Source: Hydractinia symbiolongicarpus (Eukaryota; Cnidaria; Hydrozoa; Anthoathecata; Hydractiniidae). Taken from it: a stretch of DNA of 64,000 nt. Location of the stretch: the NCBI RefSeq assembly GCF_029227915.1, contig NC_079877.1, positions 28,049,851-28,113,850 on the forward strand, written 5' to 3'. The notes below the pieces were generated by a model that was not told the origin of the DNA, did not search any database, and saw only the letters and a list, made by a program, of their open reading frames with translations. Below, piece after piece: positions 23,858 through 34,347 of this stretch. Positions within the stretch are counted from its first letter, which is position 1, and each line of letters begins with the position of its first letter. The position numbers and the translations under genes were made by a program.

Positions 23858-24625
23858 ATGGATGTGTCAGTAAATAATGCTGGCGAATATCTTAAATACA
23901 ACGACCTAGTGCATGTGTCAGTAAATAATGCTGGCGAATATCTTAAATACAACGACCTAGTCCAGAAAGAAGTATTCACTAAATTAATATCGCAGTTAGA
24001 CGTGAAACCAGGTTTCAGGTGTCTTGATGTTGGTTGTGGAACTGGAAATTTTACGAAATTTTTTGTAGATCTTGTAGGGAAGGATGGATATGTTCTTGGC
24101 ATTGATCCTGACCAAGACAGAATTGAACTTGCTAGAAAAACATATTCTGGTGTTAAAAATTTAGAATTTATTTGTGTCAGTGGTGCTTTGTTTTGCACTG
24201 GATGACGAATGAGGAGAAATGGAAAACATTTCAAAATGTTTTTAGCTTACTTAAAACCAGTGGCAAGTTTTGTTTTCGTTCTTTGTTAACTCAGCCGAAG
24301 GTGACAAAAGATGTATACAGTCTAGTGGAAGATAAAACAAAAGTGGCTTATAATGAATATGGAATATCCCATCTTGGACGAGTATAAACAAAAGTTGGTT
24401 CAATGTATGTTTGAAGTAGCAGATATAAGCAGCACTGAACACATTTCTGTTTTTCAAACACACGATCAGCTTTTAGCATGCATGAACTCACAATTAAAAT
24501 GTGAAATCGACATTTTTAAACTGTATGATAAACACAAAGAAGATATTCAATTTGAAAGAAATCAAAATGGCGAATACTTGGCAAAGTTTAATATGATCGA
24601 TGCTCTTGCGGAAAAGCCCAAATAA
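23858..24625 (+). pseudogene. Broken SAM-methyltransferase paralogue
   Basis: Three frames together cover most of the intact protein at 14919. Frame 1 (23858-24205) has motif I LDVGCGTGN and the strand-2 end VLGIDPDQDR. An internal deletion of roughly 18 codons plus a frameshift near 24178 removes the region corresponding to DMPTDLQKFDVVF. Frame 2 (to 24387) carries HWMTNEEKWKTFQNVF and VYSLVEDK. A second shift near 24350 moves to frame 3 (24353-24625) with ILDEYKQKLVQ, SVFQTHDQLLA and NQNGEYLAK, ending at TAA near the same place as the intact protein. The N-terminus has a 51-bp tandem duplication. An intron explanation is unlikely because no matching splice sites flank the breaks. Confidence 0.85.
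23862..23963 (+). repeat. 51-bp in-frame tandem duplication
   Basis: Two copies (23862-23912 and 23913-23963) are identical except at the second-last base (GTGC or GTCC). Each encodes VSVNNAGEYLKYNDLV. Near identity means the duplication is recent relative to the other damage in this gene copy. Confidence 0.95.
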
Positions 24626-25555
24626 CAATTACAAGAGTGAGGACCGTACTAGAAACAGATAAAGATATAACTTAATTGTAAAATACAGGTCGTGCCCCCA
24701 GGAACTTACGCATGTTTTTAAATTCTACCACATAACGCACAGAAAATAGAATTAATCTTTTTTATGTATTCAAAGTTACGTTAGATACAGGGCCGTTACC
24801 ATCTTGACTCTTTTGCAATTCTTTGTCACAGCAAATTGTAAAATAAGAAATTTTGACTAAAGAAAAGTGTGGAAGCGCTTTACTTTTGTTAATCACATAA
24901 CAGAATTTTTATTCATTTCCAGTAATTAGTAATTTTCTGTTCATTTGTATTCTTTTTTTTTTGTATTAATTTACTTGTAGGTTATCCTTAAAATATACCT
25001 TAAACAGTTTACACCCTTCGTACTATCTATTGACTCCCTAAGGGTGCTTATATTTTTGCGTAAACACCTGTTAACTCCTTACGATTTTCAAAATTTTTTA
25101 ACATCAATGCCAGTTAGATCCGTTAACAAGGTCGGATGGAGGTATAAGCAAGATAAGCGCGCGCCAACTTTTAAAAACGTAGAGAAAAAGCCCACGCGGG
25201 TCTCGTGTGTAGTTTTCCTTGTATTATTTAGGAAGTCTGGTAAGGAAGTTGTGTTTTTGCTTATTGCGCTTATTCAGTTTCCTAAACAAATTAGATAAAT
25301 ACTTTTTTGAGTAAACGAAACGAAAAGCAATTTTGCTTTCTCGCTTATTAAAGAATAAGCAGGTAAGCGTCTTAAAGTTGATATACTTGCTTTTTTGCAT
25401 GGAGAATGCGGAGATAAAAAACTACTTTGCTATCGCGTATAACCAAATAAGCAAAAATGGCAAGGTAGACAGAATTTCTCTACCTTAACAAAATTAATGC
25501 AAACATAAGTCCACTTTGTTTGTGTTTATAAGCAATCAACAATCGATGGACGGTA
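24626..25555. other. Intergenic, no gene seen
   Basis: AT-rich. A short ORF at 25044-25298 shows no family signs. The left inverted repeat of the 25556-29983 block follows. Confidence 0.55.
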
Positions 25556-26081
25556 TGTAATAAAATATAAGGTACCCCCAAAATAAAAGGTACCCCTTGG
25601 GTTTCCATGTATTACTTTTATTACAAGCTATTTCTCCGTAGATTCATTTCTACGGTGACCGATCACAAAAGGACAGCTTCTGGGCGGAACGCTCACCGCG
25701 CCTTGCGCAAGACTGGTTAAGCTTACCTGATTTAATTTCGCAAAAGATTTGGATATTATCGACGTCAAATAATGTTATGGCGTTTTCATGGATTTATTCG
25801 CCTATAACCATAGGGGGGGTCCTGATATTATAGCCATTTACACCTAAAATATGTGGTCCTCCTTATGGCGTTTCCTCATAACTAAGCGCCCATAACCAAA
25901 CACATAGATAAGGGATCATGTAAACATTATCTACTTGAATTAAATAAAGAAAAGTTGACTAAGATAAAACATAGAACTAAGTTGGTTTGGTTTAAAAATG
26001 AGTCAAATATCTTACTCTAATAAAACTAATGATCACTGTTAGTGTTTGACTTGTTGATACCTTATAAGGGAAGACATTTTT

Positions 26082-27995
26082 GTGAAAATTAATCTCGGTG
26101 ATGAGAAGACGATGAGGAAGACTAATCAAGATGTTGTAGGTGAGAAGAGTATACGTAATGATGAAGGTGTTTTGGCTTGCACAGAGGAGGAGAAAAGGGT
26201 AGCTTGGAAGAATTATTATCAGAGGTTGCTTAACACTGAGTTTGATTGGGACGAGGATAATTTGACTGATGATGATGTTGTAGAAGGGCCAGCTATGCAG
26301 ATCAAGACAGAATGGGTAGTGAAGGCTATTAGGAAATTGAAGATTGGCAAGGCTGCAGGAGTATCAGGTATTGTTACAGAGATGGTAAAAACATCTGGAT
26401 ATATTGGAGTTGAGCTTATTACAAGTCCTGCTAACCAGATTATAAAGGATGGTGCTATTCTGAGTGAGTGGCAGTCAAGTGTAATAGTGAATTGTTTCAA
26501 GGGCAAGGGTGATTCTTTAGAAAGAGGTAACTATAGAGGTTTGAAGTTGGTTGATCAAGTAATGAAAGTTATTGAAAGAGTGATTGATAAGTTAAGTAGA
26601 GAAAGAATTGATATAGATAGGATACAATTCGGTTTTGTTCCAAGGCGTGGCACTACAGATGCAATATTTTTACTCAGACAGCGTCAGGAAAAGTATTCAG
26701 GAAAGAGAAAAAATCTCTATCTTGCCTTTGTAGATTTAGAGAAAGCTTTTGATAGAGTGCCACGTAAAGTTAATTGGTGGGCTATGAGAAAATTAGGTGT
26801 GGATGAGTGGCTAGTTACGATGGTACAGTCTATGTACAGCAATGCTAGAAGTCGTGTCAGGATTAACGATTCACTTAGTGATAAATTTAGTGTAAATGGT
26901 GGTGTACATCAGGGTTCTGTACTTGGTCCTTTAATGTTTGTTCTAGTGTTAGAAGCGCTGTCGATGGAGTTCAGAACAGGTTGTCCATGGGAGTTATTGT
27001 ATGCAGATGATTTGGTTCTCATAGCAGAGTCGATGGAAGAATTAGTTGAAAAGTTTGAGAAGTGGAAGAAAGGACTTGAAGAGGAAGGGCTAAGGGTGAA
27101 CACAGCAAAGTCTAAAGTCATTGCCGCCAAGTGTGACCTTGTAGGTGGACAGTGGCCTTGAGTTTGCAAGAAAGGGTTGGTAGTAACTCAATTTTTTGCC
27201 AGACTTGCAAGCATTGGGTACATAAGAAGTGCAGTAGTATTGGTGGAAGGTTAACACCTGACATTTAGTTTGTATGCAAGCGTTGCAAAGGTGAGATTAT
27301 AGAATTATATATAATGAAGTATTTCCAGCTTTAATGATGTACAACAGTGGCTCGTTAGAAATAATTGAGAACTTCTGTTATTTAGGTGATATGTTGGGCA
27401 GCGAATGGGGTTTAGGAAGAAGTGTTACTTGCAGGATAGGTTCTGCTTGGAAAAAGTTTAGAGAGTTACTTCCTTTATTGACTAGCAGAGTCTTGTCAAT
27501 TGAGGTAAAACGTAGGTTGTATGAAGCCTGTGTAAGAAGTGATATGTTGTACGGTAGTGAGACATGGGCAGTGAAGCAGGAAGATCTCGACCATTTAGAA
27601 AGGAATGATATGAGAATGGTTAGGTGGATGTGTAACGCCAGTCTGAGAGACAGAAAGAGTTCAAATGAGCTAAGAAGCAGGCTAAGTATCCGTAGAATTA
27701 AAGATGTTATCCAGATAAGAAGATTGAATTGGCTGGGGCACTTGGAAAGAATGGAGGAGAATAATTGGGTAAGAAAGTGTAGAGACGTGATAGTTCCTGG
27801 GGCAAAGCCCAGAGGTAGACCGAGAAAGAATTGGCAGGGGGTTATAAGAACAGACTTGATACAGAGGAAGTTGAGTTTAGATCTAACACAGTCTAGATCA
27901 GGTTGGAAGAGGGTCATTAATATACCCCGTCCAACCCATGCTAGCGTGGAAAACGGACGTTAAGCCGAGAATGATGAAAAAAAAATGATGATGAG
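26082..27995 (+). pseudogene. Non-LTR retrotransposon reverse transcriptase, 5'-truncated
   Basis: The reading frame 26082-27161 holds the fingers and palm: GNYRGLKLVDQVMKVIERV, FGFVPRRGTTDA, FVDLEKAFDRVPR, GGVHQGSVLGPLMF and the catalytic LLYADDLVLIAES. It then breaks. A cysteine-rich zinc-binding segment follows in another frame with one in-frame TAG (CQTCKHWVHKKC, FVCKRC, 27180-27300). The last part (27334-27963) is the thumb and C-terminus: ENFCYLGDML, RRLYEACVRSDMLYG, NWLGHLERM and GRPRKNW. No endonuclease domain lies upstream, so the copy is 5'-truncated, as usual for target-primed retrotransposition. The 3' end has ATGATG repeats and an A run near 27970-27995. Clade not assigned; RTE-like is possible. 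Confidence 0.9.
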
Positions 27996-27999
27996 AAGG

Positions 28000-28609
28000 T
28001 GAAAACGGACAAATTTCCCAGAATTTAACTTTGTGTTTTTTAATTTTCAGACAAATATGGAAAATATTACAAAATATATATATATCATTTTCAATACTTC
28101 GTAATTTTTTTTCAAATTTAAAACTAAAATGTAACATTAACTAATTAACATATTAAATTTTATCCCCCAATTAAATTATGTTCTTCATTATCTTTGAGCA
28201 AATCAAAAATTAATTTTTGTACTACCTAGCTGATAACTACTGAAAAATAGAGGAAAAAAATCGAATTTCAAGAAATTTAATTTTGTGGTTGACCAATTTG
28301 GACGTAAATCAATTTCCCAGAAAGAGTCAAGAACCGGAAATTAAATCCCGCAAAAATTTCTTCTGCGAAAAAGGTATATAATTTAGTTGGACACAGCAGA
28401 AAAATAAATTCTAAAAATTCGACTTACACAGTAGAAGTTTAAGTAACAGCTTAAAATATTGTATAGTTTTAAAGACATTCACTTCTAAACCAATGTTTTT
28501 TTAACCGGTCTTATTCTCGGTTTGCAGATAGATGGAGTATTTTATCTTTTAATTCTCCGCTTGTTGGTGAAATATTCCATTACCCCTGAATTAAATAATT
28601 ACCCACAAT
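28000..28609. other. Non-coding part of the inverted-repeat block
   Basis: AT-rich sequence between the retrotransposon 3' tail and the integrase fragment. No ORF of note. Confidence 0.5.
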
Positions 28610-28876
28610 CTATTTCTTTGGGTTGCCATATGCATCATAAATGTCACTCATAACTAGTACAACCATTGAAGCACTAGTTGAACTAACAATCTTGGCTGCA
28701 TGAAACCTTGATGAAAGATCCTGAACAACTACAACATGTTTAGATGAAAAGACAGGACCAAAAAGATCAACAGTCACATCTTCCCAGTATTTTGAAGGAA
28801 AAGCTTGTGGAAAAATTTGTTCTGCTGTCTTTTTAGTTGAACATGCTAAACAATATAGGAATTTCTGTAAAACCAT
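28610..28876 (-). pseudogene. Retroviral-type integrase core fragment
   Basis: The minus-strand frame reads YWEDVTVDLFGPV, then VVVVQDLSSRFHAAKIVSST, then MSDIYDAYGNPK. This matches the start of the rve integrase core of Ty3/gypsy-like elements, including the first catalytic Asp (VDLFGPV) and the region before the second. The frame ends before the second Asp and the Glu. No LTR or other gag/pol part was found next to it. Confidence 0.75.
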
Positions 28877-28895
28877 ACGTAATAACTAAAAGTTA

Positions 28896-29015
28896 ACCAC
28901 CAGTCTCCACAGAACCACCACAGAACTGGTAGCAAAACACTAGTCTCCGCAGAACGACCACAGAATCAGCAGTAAACCACCACTCTCCACAGAACCACCA
29001 CAAAACTAGCAGTAC
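28896..29015. repeat. About 40-bp minisatellite, three units
   Basis: Units begin CCACCAGTCTCCACAGAACC, CACTAGTCTCCGCAGAACG and CCACCACTCTCCACAGAACC, each followed by ACCACA.AA and AGCAGTA-like ends. It lies directly beside the integrase fragment. Confidence 0.85.
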
Positions 29016-29029
29016 TATCACAGAAAACT

Positions 29030-29931
29030 GTATATAACTGTTAGGGAATCTTTTTAATAGAAGGTCTGTTGGAGTGACTATAATTTCTGGAAGTATTGGA
29101 GCTGTTTTGTTAATTTTTTTCTGGCCGTCTTGCATAATTTTGCTGAGTTCAGAAAGTATTTTGTCCTTTTTTGTTTCTTTTGCAATAAGCTTGTAGACAA
29201 ATTAAACACAAGTCTAATTTGCCTATAACCAGTGTGTAGTTTAGTGTGCATTTATCTTGTCTTGTTGTTCTTTAGAAATTTGTATAAATAGATTTCAGGA
29301 AATGAAATCCGAAAACGTACATCTTCATGTTTCACATTTTGATTCGATCCATTTAAATGGAGCATTTTCGTGCAGCATTAAATATAGTACAGAGTGATTT
29401 AATATCAATTACCACTGTGATAAGATCGGATAAGATCACAGAATGGATGATTTTTTGGGGATGTGTTAGGCATAATGCACCCTTATGCAAAGAAAGCTGA
29501 CCATGTTCTCCTTGCATGTATAGTGATGAAATAGAAATTAAGGATTTAACTTCTGTTGGATCAGATTATACACCATCTGCCCAATAGATGATGCCCTAGA
29601 AAGTAATTTATTTCTTTGCAAATTGGCACTTTCTTGGATAAGTATCAATATCCTGCATTTGAAATTGTTGCCATCACTTCTTCCAGAACTGTTACATGTT
29701 AGAAACCAAAAACATTTTACCTTGTCACTCTTTAGAATAGCTAACAATGTGTGAGAAAAGGTACTAGCTATTTTGTTAATTCCGTTCAGTGGTAATTCTT
29801 TTTTACTCTGTGTGGAGCTTCCACAAATATCCAAGTTATTTGTACACTGTCAGGCTACCATTATGGAAATAATTTAAAAACATGGAGTTCCTGACAAATA
29901 ACTAAAGAGCTGAAGTTCTAAAAACCATCAG
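29030..29931. other. Remainder of the inverted-repeat block, no gene named
   Basis: A 98-codon minus-strand ORF (29538-29834) has no family features I recognise and could be transposon debris or chance. Confidence 0.4.
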
Positions 29932-30189
29932 CGGAAACCTACGGGGTACCTTTTATTTTGGGGGTACCTAATATTTTATTACAGAATACACTCAAAAATA
30001 TTCTTAAGTGTCCATGTGGTGGTTCATTTGTTATTTTATACATAATAGCAAGGATACACTAGTAGGTGGATTTCAATAAAATATTGAGCCAGCATGATGA
30101 ATGGAAACAAGAGTTGTATGAAGGAAGGAAATTCCATCAATTTTCAAACCAAGTCATTGTGGTGTTCTTCGCCAAGATGACTGGGCATA

Positions 30190-30501
30190 CGTTATACATA
30201 ATTTCTTGTTATGCCCATCAGTGTCAGTGGATATGGTAACTGTCTTTACAGATCTATTTCTGTGTTGCTGGTTGGTGATGAAACGCTAGCTTCAATTTTG
30301 AGAATTTTGACCTCTTTGGAAATCTATCAAAATGCAACATATTACGCTGAACATCCAATGCTCCAACAATCTCCTAACAATATTTTTGTGCAATGTTTAT
30401 CGGATGTTGGTTGTGACGTGTACACAAAGACGAAGTCAAGAGAACAGGCCATAATTGAGAAAGCAAAACATGTTTCAAAATCCTTCATTTGGTCATCATA
30501 A
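30190..30501 (+). pseudogene. OTU-like protease domain fragment
   Basis: The frame reads VSGYGNCLYRSIS, LLVGDETLASILRIL and ATYYAEHP. This matches the N-terminal part of OTU-type cysteine protease domains, whose catalytic loop is normally DGNC followed by an aromatic and Arg. Here the Asp of DGNC is Tyr, and no C-terminal His region follows before the stop. OTU domains of this kind are common in transposon-encoded proteins, and hAT debris lies 500 bp downstream, so this is likely a mobile-element remnant. Confidence 0.7.
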
Positions 30502-30593
30502 ACGTGCGTTTTATCAATTTGTGATGTTATTGAGGTATGATGAGTTTTTCATGGAATATGCACATTTGATTTTTTTATTTATTTAATGTCTAA

Positions 30594-30668
30594 ACTCCTG
30601 TGATCAAATGGTATGATATTTATGATACAATTTCGTAAAAGGTTCAGGTTCGATTCCTGACAGGAGTA
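30594..30668 (+). tRNA. tRNA-like cloverleaf with enlarged anticodon arm
   Basis: Acceptor halves ACTCCTG and CAGGAGT pair perfectly over 7 bp. The D arm is ATCA-AATGGTA-TGAT (4 bp). The T arm is TCAGG-TTCGATT-CCTGA (5 bp, 7-nt loop, consensus box B). The anticodon arm is 21 nt and pairs as TTTATGA/TCGTAAA (7 bp, one G-T) around loop TACAATT, instead of the normal 5-bp arm. The base before the putative CAA triplet is A, not the invariant T. Box A (TGATCAAATGG) has one deviation. It could be a tRNA pseudogene, a SINE head or an unusual Pol III product. No poly-T terminator follows directly (TAAACTATATG). Confidence 0.4.
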
Positions 30669-30964
30669 AACTATATGTGATGCAGGCAGTACCTTTAAAA
30701 TTTGTGTCATTCTATATATTTTTTAATTTTGTAGGATCCAATCACCACCTATCAAAGCTTATGATATAAACAAATGGGCAATTTATTCAACACAATTGTT
30801 GAGCCCAGGAGAGGTGTTGCTGGTATTTCTGTGAAATTATTTTGATTTAACTAGAAGGTTAAGTTTAAAAAATTCCTGCGATTGTTTGTGAGTGATATTC
30901 CAGCCCATAGTAACATATGCCCAGTTGAATATGTGGGGGATATTTTGGAAAAGGTGCTCTACCA

Positions 30965-31247
30965 ACAGATATTACCTCTTTACTTAAAACTACAAATATG
31001 TACACATTTCCATCAATTCATGAAGTTCTGAGAATTTTGGCTACAATTCCTGTAACCTCATGCACTTGTAAGAGGAGTATCGTTCAGCGCGTAAGGACTC
31101 AGATGCGAAACACGATGTCGGAGGAAAGGTTAAGCAGCCTAGGAGTTATCATGTTTAACAGGTCAATCACTCTGATGAAGTGTTTGCTAAAAAGAATAAG
31201 AGATAAAGGCTTTTTTAAATATATATACTTGGTGATTGATTTATACT
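30965..31247 (+). pseudogene. hAT transposase C-terminal fragment
   Basis: The frame reads FPSIHEVLRILATIPVTSC, SIVQRVRTQMRNTMSEERL and SLGVIMFNRSI, the hAT dimerisation domain that closes hAT transposases (usual form: P-S-ERSFS followed by lR-tM--eRL-gL). The usual AERSFS is CKRSIV here. It is preceded in frame by LPTDITSLLKTT. The rest of the transposase was not found, so this is a remnant. Confidence 0.8.
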
Positions 31248-31249
31248 GA

Positions 31250-31899
31250 TTGCGTTTATTGGTTTACTTATACATAGTTTACATGTTTTATATATTTTAG
31301 CTGTATATTTTTTATGTATATTGTTACAAAGTGTACTTTTTAACGCCTGAACAAGTGATAAATTTTGTTTCTATTAGGTCCGCCCATTTGGCGTATTTTA
31401 ACGCCCATTCTGGGCGGTAATTCCCCTCCAAATTTTTTTTTGCTTAGTTACGTAAAAATCCTGGATCCGACCCTGGTTAACTATATTTTTTTACGCAGTT
31501 GATTGAAGTGCTTGTGAGCGTACTTCATATTCCGTTATGCTATTTGAAAATAGCTCATCATATCACTTCCATTGGGTTATCTTTGTTGTAAAAATAGTGG
31601 TGTTTATTTGAAGCGTTACTTTTAAGGTTGGAGATTTGCCTCAATCCACGACATCTTATTTCATAGTTGAAAAAACAATATTATGCGAAACACATGAAAA
31701 ATTTAAAAGAAAACGTACAATGAAACGAATCTTGATAGATCGTTACAGCAGATTTAACCTTCACCAAGAATTACATTAGCCAATCCTCAATCTATATATG
31801 CATATCTAATTCGTATGTCGTAAATTGAGTGAAGCGCACAGCATTATGGTATGTTCTATTTCGCAAAATATAACTTTCCTGCACATTTACCCGAAATGA
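31250..31899. other. Intergenic, no gene seen
   Basis: AT-rich with a short GC-rich piece (CGCCCATTCTGGGCG near 31401-31415, an imperfect palindrome). No supported gene. Confidence 0.55.
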
Positions 31900-32230
31900 A
31901 AACACAGTTTACAACCTGTTGTTACCCCGGTATAGCAAAAACAACTGGCAAGTTTTTTTATGTTCCCGGTTAAAGTTCAGAAATAAATGTTCCTCCGACT
32001 AGGCGCTTATTACAGGTAAACAATGTCGCGCATCCATATAGGTATAATGCCCCTTTTTAAGAAGAAAATTATTGAAACTTTGGTTAAATAGAAACACGTG
32101 AAACAATCCGTTTTAACATTGAGCTGAGCGCTTAATACAGGTATACCATGTCGCATATCTGTATAGACATAAAAACTATATCCTAACTTCAGTTTAAATA
32201 AAAACACAGTGTGAAGCTAAAACAAACACT
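31900..32230 (+). repeat. Dispersed repeat, partial copy with internal duplication
   Basis: TATAGCAAAAACAACTGGC, then AAAGTTCAGAAATAAATGTT, matches 3148-3225. Two related segments then follow about 110 bp apart: GCGCTTATTACAGGTAAAC...ATGTCGC near 32004 and GCGCTTAATACAGGTATAC...ATGTCGC near 32129. AACACTCAGCAA at 32224 recurs as ATCACTCAGCAA at 59558. Confidence 0.65.
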
Positions 32231-32439
32231 CAGCAATTCTATTTTGTGAAAAAGTTTTTGTAAAATTTAAAAGTAAAAACTGTTTTATTTTTAAAAACCT
32301 ATTTTTTAGAATCTATGTTTTTAGAACCTGTTTTACCCTGCTAAAACAGGCAACGAGAAATCTGCGAACTGGGTGTTTTGTCGTCGAAAATGCCATTACA
32401 CTGGCACCCTATATTCTTATTAATAACCTCCATCCAGGT

Positions 32440-32524
32440 AAACTTGATTACTTCGTGTTAACAGGCGGAGAAAGGACGCACATATATTGATGCCTCGTGG
32501 GGTTGTCTGAGGACTAGCGACTAG
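32440..32524 (+). mobile_element. Helitron 3' end, solitary
   Basis: TTCGTGTTAACAGGCGGA, then TGTCTGAGGACTAGCGACTAG|T, matches the 3' part of the minus-strand Helitrons near 58940-59250 (which carry the reverse complements of GTTAATAGGCGGAC and TCTGAGGACC). It ends in CTAG followed by T. The 5' part was not recognised. Confidence 0.6.
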
Positions 32525-33148
32525 TAGTATAAGGTTCACGTGAAAACCAAATCACGAAAGTACGCGATCATGCGAAAAACAGACAATTTGAAAGTGCAGT
32601 GAAATTTTCTGTCGTAAAAACGCCTTCTCCGTTTACGTTGGAAAAAAACAACAAAAATTCTTGATATTTCTATTGTTAAAAAGTAGTATTCATTCCTATT
32701 CTAAAGGTTTGTGTTCATTATTTTTTTTTTATTTTTACTATTATTCTGAACAATATTCTCCCTGCATTGCAACAATTTTCTTAAAAAACACTGACCTCAA
32801 AACTTTTAGATCCGAAAGAAAAACTAAAATTTTATTACTAATAGAAAAATTTATTTATTGTACACTTTATATTTACAGTCTTAATTTTAACATATAACAA
32901 TAAATTGTTTTTAATCACAAAATAAATGGTCTATTTATCATTCTATGACCATTTTTGGAGGATCCTCCGAAGACCATTCTGCAAAAACGTAAAATCATTA
33001 CTAACATATCCTACCACAAGCTTTCTAATAAATTTATAAAAATGCATTGCATGATGAAAGTAAGGAACTTTAACTTCAAGAGAAACCTTTTTTGCCTGCA
33101 CTGATTTAGTTTGTTAATTTTTCTACACTTGACACCTCAAGTACTTCT
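32525..33148. other. Presumed 3' flank of the Ig-like gene
   Basis: AT-rich sequence downstream of the minus-strand gene's stop codon. It contains an imperfect palindrome near 32927-32986 (AATGGTCTATTTATC...ACCATTTT...AGACCATT). No separate gene. Confidence 0.5.
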
Positions 33149-34347
33149 TTACAAAGCTGAATTTCGTCGCCTGTTCTCAACTTCGTACGTAACTCGCTGC
33201 AAGTGTTCCAAAGTTGCTTTTTCTACAGTAAAAATAACAATAAAAGTCATCACTTTTGTTTTAAAAATTGTGATTAAACCCCTAAACAACAAACGAAGTT
33301 TCGATCAAAAAAAAGTGTCGAACAATAGTGACGATAAAAACAGAAAGAATGACGCTAACTTACTTCTTTGTCGAACATAAAATGCACAACTGATCGCAAG
33401 AATGAAGAACAAGAGAGTTCCAACTGATAGACCTATAACAAGTGGTCTATAATCCTTAAAGTCTGGAACATCTAAAAACAACCACTATAGATTTGATAAA
33501 TAGATAGAACATTTTCATGGAAAAAATTTTTAAGAACAAAAAGGCTGGAATGGGCTGAAAATAGAAACAAAAAACAACAATGGAAAAATTTTCCTTTTTT
33601 TTCTGAAAAGAAAGCAAGAACGGAAAAATTCATTTTTCGATGGAGAATTATTTGCACTTTGTGGAACTTGTACTTGGATTAGTTAAATCACACACATATT
33701 TGTAATGTAAGTAAAATTAATACGAAATTCTAGACTTCTAACAACAAAATAGGTGCAATTATATTCTGAAAACTTTAAGTTGAGGTTAAATTTCATGGTT
33801 CTTACAAAAAATGAAGAAATACGGTCTATCTAGATTTTTAGATACCATACAAGTCATTAAAATTTTCTTTTTATTTCTTATTATTATTCTCTATCATTAA
33901 AGTAAGTGAGCTTTTTTCCACGTTAGCCCGGCGGTTGCCATGACGCGGAAATAAATAAAAAAAGTAACAGTTCTTAATAAAACACACCTAAGCACTGAAA
34001 ACCAATCAAACTTTCATCAAAATGTCCGCTAGAAAATTCCACCTCGCAAGTGTATGTGAAAAAATTTCCAATACAGCAATCAAAATGAATAGACAAATGA
34101 GCTGAGGTCTTATTGATAAGCTTATACGATGCACTGCTTAAACAAGCATCCCTTTTGGAATTTAATATCAACTTTGTATCATTTGGGCTTTTTGCACTGA
34201 TCAATGGGGAGATAAGCGCAGACGTATAAACATCTAACGTTACAAGTGTCTCGTTAGCGCCAAACTCGATATACCATTTCAAATCAATATTGCGACTTGT
34301 GATGGATTCAACTGCATTATTTTCCGCTATTATTCTCCCAGAAAGAC
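33149..34347 (-). CDS. Single-pass membrane protein with Ig-like exon, 3' part
   Basis: Three exons link in phase on the minus strand. Exon 1 (34347-33988, 360 nt, after acceptor TATTTTATAG) is phase 1 at both ends, as is typical of Ig-domain exons. It encodes about 119 residues with LKWYIEFG, potential N-glycosylation sites (NET, NDT, NKT) and FFTYTCEVEF, which resemble the Ig tryptophan and C-terminal YxC motifs, although the usual first cysteine is not obvious. Exon 2 (33471-33364) follows TTGTTTTTAG and encodes DVPDFKDYRP, then a membrane helix VIGLSVGTLLFFILAISCAF and YVRQR; its donor is GTAAGTTA. Exon 3 (33222-33149, acceptor TTTTACTGTAG) is the short tail KATLEHLQRVTYEVENRRR... to TAA. 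The signal peptide and any further ectodomains lie upstream and were not identified. It is probably a cell-surface receptor or adhesion molecule; the cnidarian allorecognition (Alr) family has this layout, but membership is unproven. Confidence 0.65.

Larger units (their letters stand above)
25556..29983. mobile_element. 4.4-kb block bounded by about 45-bp inverted repeats
   Basis: The left end TGTAATAAAATATAAGGTAC continues CCCCAAAATAAAAGGTACCC. The right end (29940-29983) is its reverse complement with about four changes. Each arm contains GGTACCCC twice. I see no convincing target-site duplication outside the arms. The inside holds a non-LTR reverse transcriptase fragment, an integrase fragment and a minisatellite, so this may be a DNA transposon that served as a landing site or a composite. 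No transposase was recognised. Confidence 0.7.

Noticed and set aside
30998-31249. Small host gene
   Set aside because: The peptide is the hAT dimerisation domain; the rest of the transposase is absent.
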